A stretch of 64,000 nucleotides of DNA from the NCBI GenBank assembly GCA_943736015.1, contig OX031070.1, positions 42,494,173 to 42,558,172 on the forward strand, read 5' to 3'. The notes under the pieces are model-generated. The model was not told where the DNA came from. It was given only the letters and a program-made list of their open reading frames with translations, and ran no database searches. Shown here piece after piece: positions 11,345-23,600 of the stretch. This stretch comes from Tridacna crocea. Its lineage: Eukaryota; Mollusca; Bivalvia; Cardiida; Cardiidae. The position numbers were made by a program, and so were the translations under genes. Positions within the stretch are counted from its first letter, which is position 1, and each line of letters opens with the position of its first letter.

Positions 11345-11526
11345 GTGGTGTCCGTGGTCATGAGGTAGAGCGTCAGCCGCATAACCTAAAGGTCCTGAGT
11401 TCGATACCCGGGAGCGGGTGTCAACTTTGGGATTTTTCATTGGCCCACACATTTGGCACAAGTACTGGTGTATTTCCCATGAAGCAGAATCGAGAGAGAT
11501 TAGTACAAGATGTAAAATAAATATGT
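11345..11526 (+). repeat. SINE derived from tRNA-Met-like sequence
   Basis: AGAGCGTCAGCCGCATAACC, AGGTCCTGAGTTCGATACC resembles the anticodon arm to T arm of elongator tRNA-Met(CAT). The tail ACAAGATGTAAAATAAATATG is shared with 53420-53592. Confidence 0.75.
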
Positions 11527-11754
11527 TTAACCCTTTAACACACAATCCCGACTTTTAGCGACCTTGATAAAGAAGCCTTTGGAAAACATTGTGGGAAAAG
11601 GAGAAAATGCTGGTAACCAGCATTTTCTCATTTTCCCACAATGTTTTCTACCTTTTCCAAAACAAATTTCAATTTTTAAGCCACATTTAGTTTGTTTTCT
11701 GCAAATGCTCTCAATTTGGACAAGTCTATAATTTGTCGTTTTGTAAAGAGTTAA
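11527..11754 (+). mobile_element. Hairpin MITE, complete
   Basis: Inserted at TTTAA right after the 3' end of the SINE; palindrome has one T-to-A change (TCTCATTTT). Confidence 0.8.
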
Positions 11755-11873
11755 TCTAAGATGCATATAAATTGTTGTCTGCAAATGCTTTGGATAGGTT
11801 TCAAATTTTGTCATCTAATACCATAAAAAATTTGCATCATAGCGACAAGTTCCCTTTTCACTTCAGCTGGATC

Positions 11874-12073
11874 AAGTAACAAAATTTGAGACGGGTCCAA
11901 ATTAAAAGCATTTGTGGGACTCAAAAATTGAATCTTGGCTTTAGAAGAGTAGAAAACATTGTGGGAAAAGGAGAAAATGCTGTTACCAGCATTTTCTCCT
12001 TCTCCCACAATGGTTTCAGGAGGCTTCTTTGTCAGGGTCGTAAAAACCAGGGATTGTTTGGTAAAAGGGTAAC
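11874..12073 (-). mobile_element. Hairpin MITE, shortened flank
   Basis: Apex is TGTTACCAGC; the block between GCATTTG and the hairpin is about 30 bp short. Confidence 0.7.
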
Positions 12074-12079
12074 TAATTA

Positions 12080-12520
12080 TAAGTGCACCATAATAAGTGG
12101 TAAAATTAAAGTTAGCTTGCTGAACTGACCAACAGGGACTATTCTTTTCAAGTGCTTATTTTGTCAGGGACATAAACACGTTTTTTTCCCTTTCTCGTCA
12201 TTTAGCTCATCAGGGCAAGAAGTGCTCACAGAGACTTTCTGCGATTGTGCCATTTCTGTTGGTGAGTCTTGCATTGTCCATTGTGTTTACTTCAACAATT
12301 ACACTGTGTGCACTCTAGAGGACATATTTTCTGTTGGATACTCTTGAGAACTGGTGGGAATGTTTTTCTTAATAATATCTTGGGTAACTTTGAAACTGGC
12401 CTGATTCCATCTCCCTGATCTCTTCTCTATCTGACAGCTCCTTTGGGAATATCTACAATGTATATTTAGTTAAGAAAAACATGAAAAGGATGACAGAATA
12501 CCAGTAACCTTCAACCAAAA
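12080..12520. other. Non-repetitive stretch of unknown role
   Basis: Not matched to any repeat in the window. On the minus strand TTGTAG at about 12450 is followed by ~150 nt open in one frame; see the rejected list. Confidence 0.4.
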
Positions 12521-12529
12521 AACTAAACT

Positions 12530-12692
12530 TTAGACTCATTTATATGAAAATTACAGGTACTTGCAGAGGACAACTAAACAAAGCTCAAATTATGGGATTA
12601 GTTAATGAGGGGCATAAAATATTGTGGGAAAAGGAGAAAATGCTGGTTAGCAATTCCTCTTTCTCAAGATCTTAACACTTGGCAAAGTGTTA
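12530..12692 (-). mobile_element. Hairpin MITE, degenerate
   Basis: Retains GTACTTGCAGAGGACAAC and one hairpin arm; the second arm is mostly deleted. Confidence 0.5.
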
Positions 12693-12769
12693 ATGTCATG
12701 GCTTGACTTTCAAAAACAGCCGAGCACAGAAGGGGCACTTGTTTGTACCAGAAATTACTGAAGTCATAA

Positions 12770-13010
12770 AAGAAACATTGTTACTGGAGACCGCTCCTTC
12801 ATGCATAGCTTCATCCTGATTTAAATACAATACCTGACAACTGCATCAGAGAGATATCTCTTTGGCATAGTGGTTATGGTATTGGTCTTTTAATCCTCAA
12901 AAAACGAGGTTATTTGTCCCTTCAAGGGTTTGAATCCCATTCGAAGCAGTTTGTATTTGAGTTATGCATTTGTTTCTTAGTTACAGACTTTGTTCATAAG
13001 AACATAACTG
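12770..13010 (+). repeat. tRNA-derived SINE (family 2)
   Basis: CTCTTTGGCATAGTGGTTATGG (A box region) and GGGTTTGAATCCC (B box), preceded by a shared leader CTTCATGCATAGCTTC..AATACAATACCTGAC and followed by GACTTTGTTCATAAGA. Confidence 0.75.
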
Positions 13011-13014
13011 AGTC

Positions 13015-14077
13015 AAACAAGAGCCGTCAGAGACGGGTTATGCTCCCGGAACAAGTGCTTGTCATAAAATATATGAAATTGATATAAATTTACTTCTTTT
13101 ATCCGAAAAGGACCTGTTCATGCTCCCCAAAAACTGAAGTGAAAAGGCAATTACTATCTTAGAGATAGCCAACACAAACTTGTAGAGGACATGACAATAA
13201 GCCCACTAAGCCCCCATTAAGCCCTCTTTTCCCATAAGACAATATTGCATCACTGAAATAAATACAACTAGTGTGTGATTTGTGGCATTTTTTAATAATA
13301 ATTCAAAATTCGAAATTTCATAAAATTTTGAGCAGTCATGTAGTAAATATTACATAAAACGATTTTTTACATGAAGCCCCCTTTTTCCGTGACGTGGCCT
13401 GAAATTGAGAAACTGGAAGAGAGGTACCTGGGCAACGTTCCAACAAGTTCAGATTTGAAATGTCACAAAGTTTTGAGCACCAATGTAGGAGATGCTAGTG
13501 AAAAACTATTTTTTCCATGAAGTCCCCTTTTTCCGTGATGCAGCCTCAAATTGAGAAACCAGGAAAGGGGTATTTGCGCATTAATAATTCATAGATTGAA
13601 AATAACACGGGCACATGCTGACACTTATAAAACAAGATATAACCATGAAGTTTCATGAAAGTTTGACAAAAACTGAACGAGATATTAGTAAAAATTGCAA
13701 TTTTGCATTAGGGCCCCTTTTTCCTTGGCTTTTTACAAGAAACCCCCTTTTTCCATGACAGAGAGTCATGTCATGTAGTAAATATTACATAAAACGATTT
13801 TTTACAAGAAGCCTCCTTTTTCCGTGACACGGCTGGAAATTGAGAAACCCGAAGAGAGGTACCTGGGCAACATTCCAACAAGTTCAGATTTGAAATTTCA
13901 CAGTTTTGAGCACCGATGTAGGAGATACCAGTGATAACAGTGAAAAACAAATTTTCAATTTTTGGGGGGCATGAACAGGTCCTTTTAGGATAAAAGAAGT
14001 GAATTTATATCAATTTCATATATTTAATAACAAGCACTTGTTCGGGGAGCATAACCCGTCTCTGACAGCTCTTGTTT
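13015..14077. mobile_element. 1.06-kb inverted-repeat element
   Basis: Termini of about 110 bp are inverted copies: AACAAGAGCCGTCAGAGACG at the left and CTCTGACAGCTCTTGTTT at the right. The interior carries two direct copies of a ~170-bp unit (13330-13500 and 13762-13930) with CCCCTTTTTCCGTGAC. No ORF. Confidence 0.75.
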
Positions 14078-14209
14078 AAAAACTATATTCAAAGATGTGT
14101 AGTAAAACAAGAATTTTTTTGTAAACTATTTTTCCCTTTTGAAATAATATTTTCAAGATATCTGGAGCAAAAAACAGGTTACATATTCCACTGATGTATT
14201 GTTTTAAGC

Positions 14210-14472
14210 AATTTTCTCCATTGCTACTTTATTAGCAGTGCATTCCAGTTTATACTATACAAGATGATGTGATGCTCACAGCAGAACAGGTCATATCTTC
14301 AAAGAATATATGCCAAGACAACAAATAACAATACCTCCACGTTTTCTTTGAAAACAGCAGAGCTAAAAATTGAGCAATTTCATTGGTTGAGAAAGTACAT
14401 TGAACATTAAGTATGTTATATCCAATAATAATTTACAAAACTGAAATACAAATATCTTTCAAATATACAATG
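14210..14472 (-). other. Probable DNA2 3' UTR
   Basis: A/T-rich non-repeat sequence directly after the stop codon. I infer that it ends shortly past the AATAAA signal; the cleavage site cannot be seen. Confidence 0.5.
14228..14233 (-). terminator. Polyadenylation signal AATAAA for DNA2
   Basis: Minus-strand AATAAA about 240 nt past the stop codon, the first canonical hexamer I found downstream of the gene. Confidence 0.5.
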
Positions 14473-14637
14473 TCAAAAAAAGGATATTTGCTGTTTAGTT
14501 CTTGACATTTCTATGATTTGTTTCAGCGGTGGATATTCCTGTAATACTGAAATATTCCCGATCATGACAAGTTTTGATTTTGCTCTTGTTACAGCAACAT
14601 TCAATCTCCTCACATCATTCAACAACTCTCCCGACTT
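14473..14637 (-). CDS. DNA2: DNA2 coding exon 31 (motif VI and stop)
   Basis: 165 nt including [23 protein letters not shown] holds motif VI with R1617; the protein ends after [10 protein letters not shown] with a short polar tail and ISFF. Human DNA2 continues about 20 residues further. Confidence 0.96.
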   Translation of the reverse strand, partial: KSGELLNDVRRLNVAVTRAKSKLVMIGNISVLQEYPPLKQIIEMSRTKQQISFF

Positions 14638-17600
14638 CTGAAATAAAGAATAGCAACAAATATGGGTGCCAATACATGGCTGCATTTACTCTTAGGTTTA
14701 TAGTGTTTTCGTGTCGTTTTATCCCTTTACCGAACAATCACTGTTTTTTACGACCCTGTGAAAAGAAGCCTTTTAAAAGCATTGTGGGAAAAGTAGAAAA
14801 TGCTGGTAACCAGCATTTTCTCCTTTTCCCACAATGTTTTCTATCCTGCTAGAGATAAATTTCAATTTTTAAGTTTCATTTATTTTGTCATCTACAAGTG
14901 CTCCTGATTTGGACCAGTCCAAAATTTTGTCGTTTGGTAAAGGGTTAAACATCACTGCAGTTGTATAACATCAACCAGTGCACCCAGCCATCCATGCTTA
15001 CCCTTTCTTAACCCTTTACTCCATAGATACTCATTTTGACATATCAACAACAGACATCATTTAAAAACATTGTGGGAAAAGGAGAAATTGCTCGTAACGA
15101 GCAATTTCTCCTTTTCCCACAATGTTTTCCACTTTATCAGATGTTTATATCCTCATTTGTCCATATTTTTGACATCATATCTATATTTGTTGCTGAAATG
15201 GAAGAGCCTCAAATTGGCATATGAGGTAAAGGGTTAAAATCACCAGTACTCACCAAAATATTCTTTTCCTAGCCAATGGCTGCTTTCAAACATAAACATC
15301 ATTGAAACAATGGTGAAGTGTGAGAGAGGAATGAATCCTGTCCCAATGATCATCATCAATCCTCAGAAAGAAATTGGCAGAGCCTAGGAATGAACCAGCC
15401 AGCTGCTTTTAGAATCAGACTGACTTTCAGAGAAAATTTAATTTGAAACAAATTGTCGCAAGATATACCCCACCCACTGCCAGCTGTCGAGGGGGTACAA
15501 TAGCCTTAACTCTTTACCACACGAGAAAATTTTAGACGGTCCAAATTGAAAGCATTTGCAGACGACAAAAATAAAGGTGACTAAAAAATAGAAATTTGTT
15601 CTGGGAAGGGTAGAAAACACTGTGGGAAAAGGAGAAAATGCTGGTTTCCAGCATTTTCTCCTTTTTCCATAGTGTTTTCAAAAGGCTTCTTTCTCAGGGG
15701 CGTCAAAAGTAGGGATTGTGTGGTAATGGGTTAAAGGACAGGTAATGCAACAAACATGTTTACCAAGTCTCAAGTCAATTTGACATGAGGTGAAGTTTGG
15801 TTCCAGACAAGCAAGAAATACTGAAAAAATGATGATCAAAGTGGAATTACTCAAATTACAAGCTAAGTAGAGTTATCGTTCTTGCCCTCTGTACTCTGTT
15901 ATATTGCAATAAACACACATATCAAGTTTGAAGTCATTCTGACTTGAGATGACAAAGTTGTATTCCAGACAAGCACTGAATGCTGTAAAATGGTGATCAA
16001 AGGTATACAAGTCAAAGACAGCACAAGGTAGAGTTACAATTCTTACGCACTGCACTTCTAAATATTGCAACTAATAAGCATACTACCAGTACATTTCAAG
16101 TCATTCCTACTTAAATACTATACAAAAATGAAGATCAAAGGGGAATAACTCAAAATTTGAGCTAGGAAGAGTTATGGTTCTTATGCACTACACTTGGTAT
16201 TTTTTCAACAGTCATGCATGCCAAATTTGAAGATGATCGGACTAAAGATGATAAAGTTATATTCCGGATAAGCAGAAAATGCTATAAAATGATGATCCAA
16301 GGGAAATAACCCAAACACAGCATGAGATAGAGTTATGGTTCTTTGGCACTGCACTTCGTATTATTGCAACAAACTCAAATATCAAGTTTCAAGTCAATTG
16401 GACCGCAGATGACAAAGATATGTTCCAGACAAAGAACTGGGAGCTGCCTGGATGCCATGGGTGATCCCATAAAACCTCCCATCTTCGACGGGGGTATAAA
16501 AAGTCTGTGACTGTTGGTGGAATGCAGCTCAAATAACAAAGTAAACAGAAGAAGGAAAATAAGTCTGTCAGTGTATTTGAACAAAATAAGAGACTAGTTT
16601 TTACCGTGAAACTTTGTTTTTGATTGTTTGTTAACTCCTTAACAAACGACAATATTTAGGCTTGTCCAAATAGAAAGCAACTGCAGATGACAAAATAAAA
16701 GTGACTGAAAATTTGAAATTTGTTTTGTGAAGGGTGGAAAACAGTGTGGAAAAAGGAGAAAATGCTGGTTATAAGCATTTTCTCCTTTTCCCACAATGTT
16801 TTCTAAAGGCTTCTTTCTTAGGGTCGTCTAAGTAGGGATTGTGTGGTAATGTAACATTAACCCTTTCCCAAACAATCCCTGGTTTTTTTATGGGTCTGAA
16901 ATTGTAACCTTTTGAAAACATAGTGGGAAAAAGAGAAAATGCTGGTAGCCAGCATTTCCTCCTTTTCCCATAATGTTTTCTACCCTATCATAGGTAGAGA
17001 TCATCTTTTCAGCAAGAGTTGAATTGTCGTCTGCAAATGCTTTCAATTTGGTCTAGTCCAAAAGTTTGTCGTTTGGGAAAGGGTTAAAAGATTTAACAAT
17101 CCTACCACTGCTATTTCTTACCTTCGTCTCCGCATCACTGCTACTTCTTACAAATGAAATAATAATAACAGCTTTATCGCGACCTTGATACTGATCTACG
17201 GTGTTGACCTCAACCTGCGACCTGTGACCTTCACCTTCCTGTAACTTGTTCCTGATCAGGAACACTTGACTTCTGTAGGGAGCAATGATTCCTATATCTG
17301 TTGTGTCTACGCCAACCTTTAATAGGTAAAAAGGAACAAAAGCACTGTAACCAGGAGCCAACCCTCAGCTGCATTTACTTTTATATATGTATAAATGTGT
17401 CAACTAGAGCTATCACTAAACGTGATTATACCCCCACCAGCTCTTTGTCACAAAAACAGACCTTTGTTACAGAATGCAGTAAGGTAAGTAAAAGAAGTAA
17501 GTAAGAAAAGTTCAAGGGGAGATAATACAGTAAAAAAAAAAAAATCGCAGCAGGATCATGAAAATTGCACATGCACAACTTTATAAATAGGAACTTGTGT

Positions 17601-20600
17601 GTAAATTTCAGTTCAGTATGTGAAAAATTGCAGGAGTATTGCTCCGGACAAATTTGTGTCTACAGACACTCGGATGGACAGATGGACAGACAGCCATGGC
17701 GATTTCAGTATAACCCCCTCCACTACATTGTGGGGGGGGTATAAAAATATTCAGATGGTTACCAGTCCATCCATGTCGGTTTCCCTTTTGATAGTAGCAA
17801 TCTAGGCCAAGTTTAAACTCTTAACCACACAATCCCGACTTTAACAATCCTAAGAAAAACGCCTTTTGAAAACATTTTGGGAAAAGGAGAAAATGCTGGT
17901 AACCAGCATTTTCTCCTTTTCCCAAAATGTTTTTCACCCTTTTTAAAACAAATTACATTCGTTTTGTGGGGGTATAATAATGAAGTCTGATCACTGATAT
18001 ACACTGTCTACTATGACAAGACATTTTACACAAGAGCAGCAATCCAGGCCTCATTACTGGACCAGAAATGTCCGTCAGAAAATATCAAGTTTTTTGCGAG
18101 GCTGTAAGGATAAATAAAGAAATACATGTACAAATTAATACCTTTATGAGAGCATACACTATGGTATCAACAATCTCAGCCTCTGTTTCATTTCTGACCA
18201 CGCCTCCTTTATCTCTGTATTCTGGTGCTGGTATCTATGAAGAAAATGACAAGAAATGTACAATGCTATCATACTCTTAAGCCTTTCCCGAACGACAAAC
18301 TTTTGGACTAGACCAAATTGAAAGCATTCACAGATGACAATTCAATTCTTGCTGAAAAGATGATTTCTGTCTATGATGGGGTAGAAAACATTGTGGGAAA
18401 AGGAGAAAATGCTGGTTACTTAACTCTTTACCAAACAATATTTCAGGCTTGCCCAAATTGAAAGCATTTGCAGACAACATAATAAAAGTGACTGAAAATT
18501 TGAAATTTGTTTTGTGAAAAGTAGAAAACATTGTGCGAAAAGGAGAAAATGTTGGTTACCAGCATTTTCTCCTTTTCCTACAGTGTTTTCCAAAGGCTTC
18601 TTTCTCAGGTCGTCAAAAGTAGAGATTGTGTGGTAATGGGTTAACTCTTTACTAAATAACCAAATATAAGACTTCTATAAATTGAGAGCATAAATTATGC
18701 AAAGGACAAAATGAACACGACTCAAAAATTGATGTTTGTTTTGGGGCAGGTAGAGGACATTGTGCCAAAAAGGGTTTCTCCTTTTCACACAATGTTTTCA
18801 AAAGCCTTTTTTCCCTGTGCTGATAAAGTTTGGCGAGCAGCAGTGTCAGAAGCTTTAACTTTGAAATGTTGAAATATTGTAGTTTTTTTTTTCTTTGGAA
18901 AGTAGCAAAGTTTTGTTTTTTTTCTTTCGAAAGCAGCAATGTCAGGAGCACACAGATAAATGCACTGGATGCTGGGATATCAATGAAAAAATGTTGAAAA
19001 CAACAAACAGACAATAATCCTTGTGACCATTCCAACATTTCTAACAAGGGCTCAACTTTAGGATGCCAATGCTGGGCCGCAGCTCCTTGATTTTCAGTGA
19101 AAATTACAAGTCGATGAAAATAGCATACCAGTAAAAAATACTTTGATTTAACTGTCTTTGGTGTTTGGGTCTCCCTTTTGATAGTTAACTCTTTACCACA
19201 AAATTCCGACTTTTAATGACCCTTAGAAAGAAGCCTTTTGAAAACGTGGGAAAAGGAAAAATTTCCGGTAACCAGCATTTTCTCCTTTTCCCACAATGTT
19301 TTCTGTCCTTCCAAAACCCAATTTCGATTTTTCAGTCACATTAATTTTGTTGTTTGCAACTGCTTTCAATTTGGACTAGTCTAAAATTTTCTCGTATGGA
19401 AAAGAGTTAAAAACTTGTCCAAGTTTAACTCTTTCCCAAATAAGCCCTGGTTTTCATGTGTCTTCTGTACAACTCCTTAGAAAACACTGTGGGAAAAGGC
19501 TAAATTGCTCGTAACGAGCAATGTCTCCTTTTCCCACAGTGTTTTCTAGCCTATCAGAAAACTTTCTGCCATTCTCATCAAATTCAAAATTGTCATCTGC
19601 AAACACTTTTGAGTTTGGGACAGTCTAAAATTTGTCATTTGGGAAAGGGTTAAAGAAAATAACTTCAATAAGAACAGAGATATAGAATGTCACAGTTTTT
19701 GCAAGAAGATGATGCAGACAATATGGCTATGACAATGACTCAATGTCTTTTTTTTTTTGAAAACAGCCAAGCTAATAACTAAATCTAAATTTTAGCTAAG
19801 CGCTGAGAGGACATCTTATTGCATCTAAACAAACATCTGCTTTATATTGCCGAATGATGAAGATAACTTTTTCAATCTTCATCCTTGTCTGTCCCACACA
19901 GGCCAATTTAACCCTTTACTACACAATCCAAAGTTTTTAACCACCTTTACAGTGTAGGCTGTGACAAAAATTGTGATAATAGGAGAAAATACTGGTTTAC
20001 CAAGGAAGTGCCAAGGAAAACAATGTGGAGAAAAGAACTGATAAGCAGCAATGTAATCATTTTTTCACTGAAACCTTTAGTGATAATAGAAGAAAATACT
20101 GGTTCGCCAAGGAAGTGCCAAGGAAAACAATGTGGAGAAAAGAACTAATAAGAAGCAATGTAATCATTTTTTCACTGGACCCTTTACAAAACAAAATAAT
20201 TTTTCAGATATCCAAATCAAAGAAATGAAATATGGCTCAAAAAGCCTGAAAGAATTTAAAACATCTCCGGAAAAGGAGAAAATGGTGAGTAACAGCATCT
20301 TCTCCTTTTCCCTTGGTGTTTTCAAGAGTTTTCAAGAGTTCCTTCCCCATCGTTTTCAAATACAGGAATCTTTAATGAAATTTGTCTTTGATAGAGCAGA
20401 AAACATTATGGGAATATGAGAAAATTTTCTCCTTTACCAACAATCAAAAACCTTTCATACTCAAGGTAGTTCAAATGGTAAAGCATCCACTATCACTTTT
20501 TCATTCATAAATACTACAAGTACAATTATACTTCTACTTACATATTCAGTATTCAGGAAAACAACAGACTTATCTAGCTGACTATCAAGCACAGTTGTCA

Positions 20601-23600
20601 TCCATTGGCTGTTCTGAAGGACCTTATAAGTAAAGAAAATTTTTTATCATTTTTTCTAAACTTTTTTATCAAAAGTATTTCAATCCCAGGACTAAAGTTG
20701 ATAATACACTAGTGTCTATTTCATTCTTAATTCATAGCGCAGTAAAACTGCTGATTCATGACGTAACAATGATGAAAGTTCATGGTATCATTATAGTATT
20801 AAAGATTTGCAGGTTCAGTAGATATATCATTAGAAGTTCAATATGCTAGTTTGTTTACATTACTTTGACTGCAAAAGTAGTCCCATCACTGTTCATTTTT
20901 ATTTCATGGGGCTATGTAAAAAAAAATTCAACCAATCAGAACTCGCAAATGTTCATGAAAAAAAAACTAATACTGATTTATTATCATTATTTTTATTACG
21001 GTAGTAGACCCCTAATACCTCTAGTGCTGCATTGCATAAAGTTTTCTTGATAGTTGATAAATAGATAAATGTGGATTTATACAGTTATAATACGTTTGCA
21101 CATTTTTAAAGGACCAGAAATTTCTTTACGCCTATCTTAAAATTATTTGAAGATTCTTTCACTAGTTTCCAGGAAATAGAGGTAATTACTATCTCACTTT
21201 GTAATGAAAATATAGAGGTTTTACATTTATAAATGATAATTCTAGAAAAGACAAAAAGGGAAAAGTGGCTTGGGTAAAGCAGTACAATAACAGTCTTTTT
21301 TAATCATAGCAAATTTTGTGGGATAATATTGTGGAAATAGCTATTTTGTATTAGGGGTCTACTACGTTAAACATGTTGATATAATGTATATAATGCTCCC
21401 CAATTCACATATCATACAATTCTAGTCAATTCATTTGATAAAAATGATAATACATTTATAAATACTTTTGAAGGATCCTCTCTATTAATGTGAATATTAT
21501 TCAGAAAGTAAATACATGATTAACTCTTTATCACATAACAAAATTTTAGACTGATCCAAACCTGGGATTCTTTGCTAAAGGGTTTTCTCTTTTCAATCTG
21601 CATCAAATTTACAAATAAAATGTTACTCATGTGATTGGAGTTTTCTGTTTACCAGAATTTTCTCCTTTACCCACAACCCTTTTCTTCTCAGGGTCACTAA
21701 AACTTGAAATTGTGTGGTAAAGAGTTAAGCACCCCTGAGTACACTCTTTACTCTTCATACCTCTTGGATTCTATTCTGATCTGTAAAGCTCAAAGTTCTG
21801 TTGGCAATGGTATCTGTTCCACATTTCAAACAGTTGTTGTAGATAAGTCTGTTACTGATCTCCATTATCTCACTACAGAATAGAAAAAAATAAAGATAAG
21901 AAAAACAATATGAAAATATGAGTGCTTTGGGGAAAACACTTAAGTCTTATCAGGATGGCAAAATTTCAAAATCGTCCAATTTGAACACATTTGAGGACAA
22001 CAACTGAAGTATGACTGAAATGATGGATGTGCCTTTTGAGGGATGAAAATCATTATGAGAAAAGAAGAAATTGTTGGTTTATTACCAGTATTTCTTTGTT
22101 GTCTACAATGTTTTAAAATAACGTGCTTGAAATTGTCTTTATATAGAATTCTGGAAAATGAGAAAATGCTGGGTAGCACAATGTTTTAACCCTTTACCAG
22201 TTGACAAATATTAGCTTTGTCCAAATTGACAGCATTTGCAGACGACAATTTCATATGACGAATTCTTCTTTGATAGGATATAAAACATTGTGGAACTAGG
22301 AGGAAATGCTGGTTACCAGCATTTCTCCTTTTTCCACAATGTTTCAAAAGGCTTCTTACCCAGAGTCCTTTAACCCTTTACCAAATGACAAAAATGTTAG
22401 ACTGGTCCAAGCTGAAAGAACTAGCAAACGACAAAATAAGCCTTGCTCAAAAACTGAAATTTGTTTCCAGTATAGTAGAAAACACTGTGAGAAAAGGAGA
22501 AAATGCTGGTTACCAGCATTTTCTCCTTTTCCCACAATGTTTTCAAAAGGCTCCTATCCTAGGGTCGTAAAAACCAGGGATTGTTTGGTAAAGGGTTAAA
22601 GTTGGCATCATGAGGTAAAGGGTTAAAAAGCCTACTTCCTCACAATTGTTAAACATGGAAGTGTTTAGCAAAACAGAAAAAAACATTTATCTTCTCATTT
22701 CCTGTGTATTTTCTCAAAGTCCTTGAGGATTCAGAAAAGGGGAGTATGAGCCCTATTATATCTTTCCAGTTGAGTTATAAATCTATATTTTACCTGTTTA
22801 TTCTGTACTGTAGATTTAAGTCAAAAGTTGCACCAAGTCCATCTAATCTTACAAACAAGCTTTCATCCATTCCAAGTTCTCTGAAACGTTGAGACAATAG
22901 GCAACATAAAGCCATTTGGTCGAAATAACATGAAGAAAACATCATTTCATGCTTTCCGGTAGGTTATCGAGAAATATCGGTGACATATTTTTCGATATTT
23001 TATGATTATGACCAGTTAAAATACACATTTTTATATTCTAATTCTTCAATTAAAGGCAGAAAACATTGTTCCTGCACAGCAGTTATCTAAAATCTGCGTG
23101 CCTCACAACCGTAATATTGTAATGCAGTGCTATGCAGAGGGGTATGCCACAGGGAATAACAGGAAAGAACTGTACTTGATACTGATTAACTCATTACCAC
23201 ACAATCCCTACTTTTGACACCCCTGAGAAAGAAGCCTTTTGAAAACATTGTGGGAAAGGAGAAAATGCTGGTAACCACAGTGTTTTCTTCCCTTCCCAGA
23301 ACAAATGTCAATTTTTCAGTCACCTTTATTTTGTCATCTGCAAATGCTTTCAATTTGGACCAGTCTAAAATTTTCTCGTGTGGTAATGAGTTAAGTCGCC
23401 AGCATTTTCTCCTTTTCCCACAATGTTTTCTACCCTTCCCAAAACAAATTTCAATTTTTGAATCACACTTTTTGTGGTCGCCTACAAAATGCTTTCAATT
23501 TGGACCAGTCTAAAATTTTTTTGTTTGGTAAAGAGTTGCTGATAATCTTAAAGACAGACAGTACAGTACAAACTGTATTCAGATACCACTCAAGGGACGT

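Noticed and set aside
11360-11420. Possible tRNA-Met gene.
   Set aside because: Only the anticodon-to-T-arm part matches and the same unit with the same tail recurs at 53420; it is a SINE.
12180-12460. Minus-strand open stretch after TTGTAG (about 12450) that could be an alternative last DNA2 exon or a small gene.
   Set aside because: No usable donor in exon 31 in the right phase, exon 31 already ends in a stop, and I recognise no domain. Left as unexplained sequence.
14473-14500. C-terminal ...KQQISFF of DNA2 as a second PIP box.
   Set aside because: Spacing is one residue short of Q-x-x-h-x-x-F-F.
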